64,000 nucleotides of DNA, from NCBI GenBank assembly GCA_037783415.1, contig JAZGTN010000022.1, positions 8,964,001 through 9,028,000 of the forward strand, written 5' to 3'. This DNA is from Leptasterias polaris (lineage: Eukaryota > Echinodermata > Asteroidea > Forcipulatida > Asteriidae). The notes beneath the pieces are model-generated. The model searched no databases and was not told the DNA's origin. It saw only the letters and a program-made list of their open reading frames with translations. Position numbers and translations under genes: made by a program. Position 1 is the stretch's first letter; each line of letters begins with the position of its first letter. Positions 44,201 to 56,200 of the stretch are shown one piece after another.

Positions 44201-47200
44201 TCCTACACTAAGTGCAATTTCTCCTGGGAAAAAATGAATACATTGCAGGCTTGGAATAAAAGGGAGGCCTCCGCTGACCCTGGTCTTAGCCTTAGTGCCT
44301 CTTCAAAAATTTCCCATTGACTTCAAGATGTTCCTATGATAGTGCCCTTTGCAAAATGAAAATAGCCTTGCCCTATCAAAGATGAAGTTTCAGGCCTGTA
44401 TTGTACTCAATCATCCTGGGTAGCTAGTCACCCGGAAAAAGGCCATTTCCAAGAAGGTTACTAATAGGGTAAGCAATTCAAAGAGGGGCTTCAAGGGCAA
44501 ACTGAGTTTTGTGTTGCACTCATTTGAAAATTACAAGTTTCTAATCACACGCTTAAATGATGTAAAATGCAATTTTATTTGATTCAAAGTTTGAAACATG
44601 ACGTCATCGGACAACAAAAACAAATTGGTCTGTACATTCCAAAGAAGAATTTATGTGCCAGTCAAAAGTTCCAATTCAATGGTGCTTTTATTGAACATCA
44701 TCAAAAATCAGGAATAAACTGAAAATTAAAATTCACTATACAAAAATGTACAGTCCATATTTGAAATATGACGCCATTACATTTTTTTTGATTTTGACAG
44801 AAATTGCACTTGAAGGGTATTGCACAGTGGCATTCTACACCATTCTAACGTGAAGTTGGGAGTCTTGTAATAGTTTTTTCCTTTTTCATAAGAATTTGGT
44901 AGAAAATGAGTGGATCACAATAACTGAGTTTGACCTAGGAGCCCCTTAACAAAAAGTTCAACAAAATTCTGAAAATGGGCTTACATATTAGTTCTGTCCT
45001 GACAGCATTGTTTTGTGTTTGGTTTGGACAGGTTGCTCTCTGGTTTATCATTCTTGGAATGCAGTGGCTCACTAAAGCCATGGATCTTATCTCTGGATTA
45101 GCACAGGCACAATTTATGTTGAAGAATGAGACAGCAGAAGCTGCTGCTATTGCCATCAAAATAGACCAAGCTCATTCTACATTAATAGGTTTGTTTGAAT
45201 GCTGGGACGAGGGTTGACACAGTCAGCTGTAATGTAAATGTAGGCAGAATAACAAGCCATTTTCAAAATGTTCAAAAAGGCTGCCATTACTGCCTGTATT
45301 TTTTCAAAGGACAAATCTGCAATGGAACTATAGCCAAATATCTTTCTCATCTTTCTGACTGTGCCAAAATCTATGCTTGTATCATCAAAGGCATAATCCC
45401 ATCACACACCTGACATAATATACTATTATGGTAACCCTTTGCAGTTTTAGACATTCCATTGCTGTAACCAAACAGGTACCAATTTACAGGGATGGGATTT
45501 GTTTCTCTGGAGTTTTGTTTTCTGGATTTCGGTCTTCTGGATGTTTCTTTTATTCTATACATTTGTTTTCAATTACTTTACATTGTGGATGAAAGCACAC
45601 ATGGGACAGAGTACAAATCGAAATGCATGCTGCGTGCAATTGTTTGATGTCAATCCCCCTGGAACCACAGTGGATTAAACTGTGAAGTGTTAGATGATTT
45701 TCTTCTCTCAGCCCTTTTTACCAAGAGTGGCTTTTAGTCTTGTTTGGGGCGAACTTGCATAAATATTAGTTGGGGGGGGGGGGGGGGGCAGTAAAGGTAT
45801 TGATCACCATGGTTGCCTCAAAAGCACCCAATTAGTTCTTTGACACCCACCCCATGCCATTAGGAGGGTCATAGTATCAAGTAATAAACAACAAGGGAAA
45901 CTGACTGGGTAAATTTACAAGAGAGATCAAAACTCTGTACACTGATAGGAATATTAATAGGGTGTCGTTGTAAATAAGGGAAATTAAGGCATTTCCATGA
46001 AAATTGTGAAAGGTGGGGCATCCCTAATGTTTGCTTGCTTAGATGATCTTCCTGTCAAGCTCCCACAAGGGGAAAACACCAATTGGGCAACAGCCAATCT
46101 TTCTCATACAAACATTGGTTTTAGTCTATGATTATGAATTGCACAAATCAAGAAGTTGTGAATTGGTAACATAAACGACAATACTTAGTCTAGTCATTGT
46201 GAAATAAGCGGTTAGCTTGGTAGGATTCGAACCCACAACCTTGTGATTGCAAGTCCTGCAATTTAACCATTTGACCACTGTTGATGGGAATAATGTTGAA
46301 ACATTTGGGGCTAGCTATTTGAAAAGATCTATCACCAAGGGATTTGGAACCTAGAACAAATTGAAACATCCTTTGTTTCATTACCAGAAATATATAATAA
46401 ATAATAACTAAAATGTTTTCTCTTTTGTAATTGCAGTTGCTTGGTATGTTGCAAGTGGTTTTGCAATTTTTCTTCTTCTCTCCTACATTCCAGGAATTTT
46501 AAAGAACTACAGGTACTTTGGGTTTGAGGTATTGTGTGGTGAGGTATTAATGTTTATTCGGTTTGCGGTAACACCGTGTTTATATATCTACTTTGCTGTG
46601 TAGATTTTTCTTTGAAAGCTTAATTGTCTTGCTATTTATCCTACTGCTGAGGAGCAGAACCAATCAGAGCAGTGCTGACACTACACTGAAACCTCAGAAT
46701 CCCTCTAAAGGGACCAACATCTCAAACACTTTTCAGTCTCCTGGCGATGACTAGAGCAGGCTAGACGAAGCATTGAGACCAATTAATAACTCACACTGTG
46801 GCAGTAAAGTTAATAACGAGAAGTCTCCGTGATCGACTAAGCGAATGTAGTAGTCCCGGCCGATTTACTACCTTCCGCCCAGGTAGTAGTTAATAAGCAG
46901 GACAGTTCTTTTCAGAACTATAAGCTGTCTCCTGAAATCTGAAATCTGCTCTGCAGCAGTAGAATAAATAGTAAGATAAGTTCTCAAGAGCAAATCTACA
47001 AAGCAAAGTAGACATATACACATGGTGTTACCACAAACTGAATATACAACTATATATCACTGCAATTTGAGACAAGATACATGTTTGTCAGGCTCGGTAT
47101 ACTGGTGGGGGTTTGGGGTTTGGGGTTTGGAAGGGTAAGTGAGCGGGAGTTAGGTGCCCCTGGGTGACCCTTCCCCCCCAAAAAACATACATAATTAACC

Positions 47201-50200
47201 AAAAAACATACAATTAAATGTTTGACTGTTGATCAACACTGGAAATATTTATGTACCTGTAATTTTCGACCGATACTACGGTCTTCATCAGCAGGATGAC
47301 CTGGATGTAGCATCTGTGACCTTGTGGACACGTGATCCCAACACTGCGTCGTAGACTCCTAGGAGTTTGTACTGCCCCCTGTTCTTGTTCAGGGAAGATT
47401 TATAGGCTCTGATGTAAGATGCCTCCTTCACCCCCAAAATTTACTGGGTTTTTCCCTTCTTAAAAGTAATCTATATTTACCATTGTCAATCTCTGTTGCT
47501 TTTCAGAACACACTTGTTGAACTTGTTTGCAGGAAAACATGAACCCCTACCACCGCATGTAAAATTGCCAACTGAAGAATATATTGTAAGTACATATATA
47601 GTTTTTTGTAATAATTGCATCTGGGAAAAAGAATGTTATTTAGTTTTAACATTACACCCATGAAAGCACTTTATACTGGGAGCTCTCTGAGTCCAGCAGA
47701 AAAGCAAATCAAAATAACCCAATATGAATTTGAAAAAAACATCAACCAATCATTTGGTTCATAATTTACGCAAAAGTGAATGCGAAGCAATTTATGTGAT
47801 GCAAACAGTCATGTACACGCTGTTTTCCAATTATGACGCAGGAAAATTTGCTGCGCTTTTCTGCAATTCGCATGAGGTATGAGGGCTTTTAGTTTGTTCA
47901 CCAAATTTAATGAGATTTTCACAGGTTGTTTGTTTGGTGTTTTTATCGAAAACTGGTGGATTAAAATTATTTTAAAGCTGTGAATGTGGTAAAATGAAAT
48001 GTATATGGAATGATTGTTGCATAAAAAGTTGTGCACACAAACATTTTTCAAACTGGAAGAAGGTTTTAACGGATACCAGTCAACTCGCTCCCCAGCAAAG
48101 TCGCCCACTACAAAGTCGCCCCCCAGCAAAGTCGCCCCCTCACTTACAAAGTCGCCCCCTGCCAAAGTCGCCCCTCACAAAGTCGCCCCCTGACAGAGTC
48201 GCCCACCAACAAAGTCGCCCCCCGACACCGTCACCCCCTAACAAAGTCGCCCAAGAAGATTTCACTAAGTGAGGGCGCCCTTTGTTAACGGTTTAGATTC
48301 AACCATTGGAGATTCCAGGCTTGGCGAATGCTTTGTCTTTTCGAGAAAACTCTCCGCTTTTGTCGAAATGTTACCGCTAGATAACTAATTAGCTATTTTC
48401 TTTTTTTTAACTTTGAATTGGCCTTCTAATATTATGTAAATCTGAATCGAACATAAACAGTTTTCTGAATTAAATTAAGCATGCCAATCATTTAAGATTG
48501 TATTATTGCTGTGCATAATTTTTAATCCATACCGGAAACATATTTTTATACCTGATATTTTTAGTTAATATTTTTAATCAATTTGTTTTAACAATAAACA
48601 GTTGTTATGACATGTTTAGTGATTTTTTGTCTGTAGGCCTAGTGTTTGAATCAAGGCCAGTTTGAATTTCCCCCGTGTGGGATAATAAAGTTTTATCTTA
48701 TCTTATCAAAATACCGTCATCAGTGATCGACTTAGGGTTTTAATTAAAGTAGGCAACCTGTCAACTTATCACAACAATAAAACTTCACGAACTTCAAATA
48801 ATGTATCAAAACACATCAGTATTAGAGTTAACATAATTTTATTCAATTAAACAACATATAGACTATAAAAAAGAAGGTTTTGAATTAAAAAAACCAATTA
48901 GAACTTTATTTAAAAACAAATAAATAACCACCATAACTTTTAATAAATTCGCGAATAAAATTTAGTTCTTTATAATTATGCAAGCACAAGTAAAACAAGG
49001 GGGGAAATTATCAAGTAAATAACCACCACATAACCTTATAATGTTGAGAATTAACGGGAATAAACATATGCAAAATCAAATTAGTTACGGCCGATGAGTG
49101 TCCCAGAAAAGACGCCGCGGTATTTCATTTATCAAGTAGCCCAAACTTCTCAAAATAAACACTCGTGAAATAACTTCCCATCACCCTCATGTTCACTTCT
49201 GCTTGATAATTTATTTGATGTATAGATATTCTGTAAATAAAATGTAAATAACCTGTTATATATATATTATTTTAGTGTTCTAATATTTAGAAGAACCTGC
49301 TACAACACAAATATTAAACACGCTCAAACCCGTCGTGCACGCTCAAAATCCCGTAGCATTCCTTCTGTAACAGATCTATCTACATGTACATTTCGTCTTC
49401 CCCCATCCAGTGTGCTAATAAATTGTTTCAAAATATTCAAAAGCGCCCTCACTTTTGTGATATGGCTTTACGTCGCTCAACCCATACACTGGGCGACTTT
49501 GTTAGGGGGCGACAGTGTCGGGGGGCGACTTTGTTGGTGGGCGACTCTGTCAGGGGGCGACTTTGTGAGGGGCGACTTTGACAGGGGGCGACTTTGTAAG
49601 TGAGGGGGCAACTTTGTAAGTGAGGGGGCAACTTTGTGGTGGGCGACTTTGTGGTGGGCGACTTTGCTGGGGGGCGACTTTGTAGGGGGCGACTTTGTAG
49701 TGGGCGACTTTGCTGGGGGGCGAGTTGACTGGTTTCCGTTTTAACAACGATTGAAATAAAATCTTTGAAAATGGCCAATGAAGTCTTAATTACTTACAGA
49801 CAACAATTAAGTTCCTTTAAAACGTAAATTCCTTTCAATAACATGTGGGAAACACGGCAAAAGCAATATTTGTTTTACACATGGTAGTGGGTTTGCACCA
49901 AACAACAATAGATGGAGCACCATTTGAAGACTTTGATGGTCTAAAAATAGCAAATGGTCACAAAGTGTTCTGTAATGTCTGGCGGTTTTGGGCGGTGACT
50001 TAAGGGTTAAGCACCACTAGCTTTCAGATATCAATTGTACTTGAATCTTGTTCGAGATTTCACTCGTCACTTGAGTTGTTCTGGCGTAACTTTCTCACTC
50101 TAACACCCTGGAGTGATTAGCTAATCCTTCATAACTCTTACAAAATTCAACAACAAATGGAAACTCAACACCTAAACTGTTGCACTCTGATTATGGTGGT

Positions 50201-53200
50201 ATGCCTGATCCCATGTTAAACATAATCAGTTTAACCCCAACTCCCTTGAGTGAATTACAAGGATCCTTCCTCACTCCAACAAAATCCAACACCATATGGT
50301 GACTCAACACCCCAACTTGTTGGACTCTTATTATGGTGGTATGCCTGATCCCATGAGTGATTTACTAGGATCCTCCCTCACTCTAACAAAATCGAACCAA
50401 CATATGGTGACTTAGCACCCCAAATGTTTGGACTCTGATTATGGTAGTAATCCGTTGAACAAAACGTGCAGTTCAGCATTATGCTCTGGTGAACACTTAT
50501 TGTTTTTATTTTAGAATTTGATGTACTGGTGGTGTTGAAAAATCTTGTCTTTGTTTTATAGGTCGGTAGCTTAAAGTATATCGGATTCCAAGTTGCCTTC
50601 TTCCTCACAGGTATTGAAACTATAGAGCATACAACATGTTTCGGAACTGCGTATTGGTCACAACTGAGGAAATTTTTTCCCATTAATAATATGTGACGGG
50701 CTCTGTGAAAATGAGTCACTTGGGGGGACAATTCACTTTTGAGTTTATACATGGCTGTAAAGAGCACACAACAAGCTTAATTTTGACATCTCTTACACAC
50801 TTGTGTCATTTTTGGTTCAAAAGTTATGACCTTTTGAAAAACAAATTATGTCGATATCTGAAAATAATCCCTAATGGAGAAACGGCCCGTTTAATAAAAC
50901 AAAATCAAATATTGATGTCAAAAGAGAAATACTATTATTTTGTTTAGAGTTCATAGATACCACAATGTTCCTCAATTGCTACAGACTTGAAATTTTGGGG
51001 GAAGTTTTATTAGTGTATTCACATGACGATGCAATTTTAATATTTTCAAAACTAATTACAAATGACCTTATTTCCATATCTGAAATAAATTAAAGGGAGA
51101 CATTTACAATGCCTTGTAAAGTACAAAATAGGAACAAAAGGGTCATTAAAAACTGTTTTTATTCATGTTTATCAACAACAAAAAAGTTTATATTTAAGAA
51201 TTATGAAAAGATAGACCCTTATGAGGCAAGAAACCGTTTTATCACAAAATTTTATTTCAATTGCCAGGACTCAACTGCCCCGTAATTGAAAGTGGGTTGT
51301 GCGACAAGCGACTCATTTTCGTAGAGCCCGTCACATATTTTATTAATACTTTGCAAGACGAAATGTACATGTAATAAATGTTCTTGGAAAAGTAAAATTT
51401 AACCATCAAATATATGAACGTAAATTTTTTTAAACAAATCAACAAAGATAACCTGAGAAAAAGACTTGACCTCTGTTTTCAGTTACATGTTTACAATTCA
51501 GAATTTGTTTGCCCAATTGACATTCATGTTATTTGTCCACACAAATTTGGGTTGGATTGGCAAATGGGTTTCTAAAAAAACAAAAAAAATCAATTATTTG
51601 TAATTTATAAAAATTGAAAATGTATTTACCACAAGTTGCTGTGGGTACTTTTATTTTCAAGAATTTTGTACAAATAGAATTTGAAAAGATCTGATTTCAC
51701 AGAAAAATATAGTCTTTGTTCATTTTTTGTTTTTCTCGTTTGATAATGCTGGAGACTTGCACAGTCTAATTGTCTATTTCATTTCTCTCCTCTTAGGTTA
51801 CATGAGTGTTCAGATCCTCCTCTTCCTTGTCATTGGTGGATTAGCAATGCTCATTCGGGCCATCATTTGGTATATGGAAGCAATCCTCATCAACATCATT
51901 CTAGAACTTGTTCTGTGAGTACACTTGAAAGTTTACAACAGCATTGATAGCTTAAAGACTAAAAATTGTTGAGTTTCAAATATGAAACCTCACTGATAAT
52001 TTGTTTTTTTAATTTATTTTAATTTTGGAAAGAACTAAGAAAAATTGACGAGAGCTGGATTTGAACTAACGACCTCCGGATTAACGTGCCGGCACTCTAC
52101 CAACTGAGCCTAGCCCTATGTTGGCGGTCTCCCTATTTTGTCAATATCTTTGTTCGGGGGGTGCCAGTCAGAAGCAATACATTTAATTTATTACACATCC
52201 AACAGCACAAATTATCGCCAATAACAGGATGAATAGGAAACAAGAAGAAATGCTCAATGTTATATGTGGGAGGAAAACCTGACCTGGGAAAAACCCAAAC
52301 AATCAAGCAGGGACTGAAAACCAAATCTACGTATGAGTTCCGGTCTGAGGTGGAATAGAACCAGGGTCCACAGAGGTGAAAGGCGGGAAAAGACACCACT
52401 GAGCCAACCTGATCCCCAAAATGGTCATACCAGGACCAATTCTCCAGAGAAATATTGCTATCTGAAATACTGTCAACGTAAAGGATTTAGTATTTGTAGA
52501 CTCTAGCCGAACCATTGCTTGTTTTGATTGTTGCAATTGAACCAAAAAAAAACCCGATCTCTTTGTTCACAGACCATCAGCGGCTGTTGGGATGTCAGTG
52601 ATGTTCTGCCAAACGCTCTTTGTCAGATTGTTGTTTACTCAAGACAAGATTAACCCGGATGATGAGGATCGACCATTAGCGATACAACACAAGTGAGCTT
52701 AAGGATGTTGCCATTTTGAATTCAAGCTTTTGCACCTTTGCCTCGTTGTGTTATAGAATTCCAAGCTCAGTGAAGCAGACAGTACCGCCAAACAGATATT
52801 TCTGCTATCAGTGTTGGTTTCAAGACCTCAAAGTCTGAGACTGAATAAGAGACCAAGACTTCATTTTCCAGACTAAGGGGGAGACCTTGCAGTCCGAGAC
52901 CGAGACCTTGCAGTCTGAGACCGAGACCTTGCAGTCCGAGACTGAGACCAAGACTTCATCTTCTGAGACTAAGACCAAGACTGAGACCAAGACCTTGCAG
53001 TCCGAGACCGAGACCAAGACCTCATCTTCTGATGAGACCAAGACCGAGACCAAGACCGTGACCAAGATCTTGCAGTCCAAGATTGAGACCAAAACCGAGA
53101 ACCTTACTGTTTGAGACTAAGACCGAGACCAAGACCTCATTGCAATTATTTCACTTTTGTTTTATTTTGTATTTTTTTAAACTCAAACTTGGAACAAGAA

Positions 53201-56200
53201 TATCCGGGTTGATATTCAAGTCAGCCATCTGACTGACAGCAACAAATTGAGGGCATTCAAGTTGTTATGGGCATTAAAAACCATTCGCCATATGCCAGTG
53301 CAGAAAAATTTGGTGTCTTGGTCTTGACACGTCATTGGACATGAAGTTGTTAAGTTTGTATGTATGTGCTGTAATGTAAATGTGTTTGCTGATTTGTAAT
53401 CTACCTCAATTTGGCTGGTGGCTATTACAGAAGCATGTAAGTACAAACCAATATTATAATGAACCCATCTAAGCAAGCAGGAATTAAAGAGTGAAAATTG
53501 TCTAACCTTTTGATTTGTTTTTGTCCTACATAGGGTGTGGTTCCTGATCTTCTCCTTTGTTATGATGTTCTTGAATACTCTGTATGGTATCATCATGGCC
53601 ATTATCCGCTTCCTCATTGGAATCCTAGGTCTCGCTCTCTTTCTGCCCAGGATTGATCTACCCATCTTGATGCCAAGCATGCCAGACCTAAGTAAGTTTA
53701 AAGGCCATGTCACACAGGGCAATCTTTTGAGTCAACTTGGAGCCAACTTGGAGCCAACTGCTTGCACTGTGTATAAAAGGAACACTTCTGCAGCACAAAA
53801 GACAATCTTCTAGCTGTAACTCACTATCCCCAGGAAAGTTATGAGAAAACTTAAATGAAAATTTACTTTCTTATTGGAGATTGCCTGGAGGAGGTTGCCT
53901 GTGAATTTATTTATTATTTTATTTCTCTTCACAAGTTCAATAAAAATTTACACACAAAAGAGATCCAAAATAGATATGGAGAAGGCTAGACTGAAGAGGA
54001 AAATGTAAATTCTCCTTTAACCTGTATTGTCCTTGTATCAACAAAAATGAAAAACAAATTATAAACGGAGACAAATTATAAACGCCGGAAGTAACTTTCA
54101 CTGTGTATTGTTGCATTTGTAGTATAATTATCAATGCACCGCTAGCAGCCAGTGGTGGAGTTGCACCTCGGTAGCCTGGGGAAGTGGACAGAGACATATA
54201 GTGCATACAGGTTCAGATTCAGGATAAGACTGACTGGCATGGCCGTGGCCGTGGCCAGCATCGCGCTGATATGCGCCCCGGTCATCCATGGTTGGTTTCT
54301 TGTTGCATACCCACGTTTCACTACATACCAAACCTTTCATGTGCTTTACTTGTAATGCACGTGCAGGTCTTCTATTAGATAATGCACTTATGGGTGTTGT
54401 TATCCAACCAAACCATTAAAATTTGTTCAAAAGAATGTAATTAAAAAAAAAAGAATACAGAGAAAAGAAACCCATTCACATTCACTTGAATATGGACAAA
54501 TTATAGGAATCAGTGAAACAGGATACGTGGCTCAGTGACTACACCTTTTGTCTTTGCTTGCAATTTGTTAACACTACAAATTTTCCAGCATTCAACTGAA
54601 ACTGTTGAATGAATTTGTTTCACTTATCATACATCAGATATGCCAACTAACGCGCCATTGAATTGATGATTTCTTGCAGTCTATAATGTGTATGTTGGTA
54701 ATATGTACACGGAGAATGCACACAGTAACCCTGTCCTTGTCACCTTCTGTCACTTCATGGTGTTTGACGTCCTGAGGTCAAAAAAGAAACATCGCAAAAT
54801 GAAACGCTTGACTGAGCGAGGTTTTACCATCAGTCAGGATATAAACACTTACAGCGATCTTGAAGAGGAAACAGATGGGGAAAAAGGTATGGGTTAATGT
54901 TTTACCCCCTCCCCCATACTCAAGTCCCCTCCTGGTAAAGACAACCCCTCCCCCATTCTCAAGACCCCTCCTGGTAAAGACAACCCCTCCCCCATACTCA
55001 AGTACTTCCTGGTAAAGACAACCCCTCCCCCATACTCAAGTCGCCTCCTGGTAAAGACAACCCCTCCCCCATACTCAAGTCCCCTCCTGGTAAAGACAAC
55101 CCCTCCCCCATACTCAAGTCGCCTCCTGGTAAAGACAACCCCTCCCCCATACTCAAGTCGCCTCCTGGTAAAGACAACCCCTCCCCCATACTCAAGTCGC
55201 CTCCTGGTAAAGACAACCCCTCCCCCATACTCAAGTCACCTCCTGGTAAAGACAACCCCTCCCCCATACTCAAGTCCCCTCCTGGTAAAGGCAACCCCTC
55301 CCCCATACTCAAGTCCCCTCCTGGTAAAGACAACCCCTCCCCCATACTCAAGTCCCCTGGTCACCTGTTGAAGACATACCCCTCCCCTGTGCTCGACTTT
55401 AAACTTGCACCATCACATAATAATAGCAGTAATCTCGCTACCAGACCTCAATTTCTACTGCCTGCTTGCATTGTTCCAATTATCATCGCAACCTTTCAGT
55501 TACTTTTTTTGTGGGGGGTACCGTTTCAGGATCTGCACATGAGACTGTTCCGAATAATAAATATTTTCTTCTTGTTGTTAAGGGCCAACAAAGTCGGTTG
55601 GTTTATTCAAGTACTTCCGTTGGTATCTGGCAATCACACTCATCAACAACCCTTCTCTGATTCACCTACGTAAGCGTCCTGCCGTTTCGTTAAATGAAGA
55701 AGTCACCATGCACAATGGAGAACTAAAAGTTGTTGACATCGGGGCAGATGGTGGTGTTCAACATAACATGATGCCGCATATGGTAGAGGTAAGCTGCTTG
55801 TCTCATACACTCAACAGTTATAATGCCCGGGGCCCACTTTCATGAATCCTGTTGGCATAAGAACTTGCTAAACATAGACAAACCTTGCTTAGCAATAATA
55901 GGTTACCGCCAAAATACCATTCAGTTGCCATTGCTGCAACTGGTACCCCACTCATTCATTTTTTGATTGGCAAAGAAATTTGCTAAGCAGAAGTATCTTC
56001 TTAACAGATTTGTGAAATGGGTCCCCGTTCTTATATAGTGCTTTAATTATCAATGCCTGACGGGCAAATCAAAGCATTCATTATTTTGACATCAGATATG
56101 CAGTTCTAGATGTTGCATAGGAGCAATATGCAGCCAACCATACCAGAAACACCAGGCAAACCCCTTCTCTTATAGATAAGTGTACTGGGTTCTTTTACAT

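Noticed and set aside
47994..49778. Pro/Ser/Lys-rich repeat frames (SRPLQ type)
   Set aside because: They lie in the tandem-repeat ends of the TU-like element and appear symmetrically at both ends.
52820..53114. Ser/Glu/Thr-rich and Val/Ser-rich repeat proteins on opposite strands
   Set aside because: Both strands are open because of the hexamer-type repeat; no homology and no exon signals in phase.
54998..55351. 117-residue repeat protein on the minus strand
   Set aside because: A by-product of the 39-bp array in a STRA6-like intron, with no flanking splice or start context.
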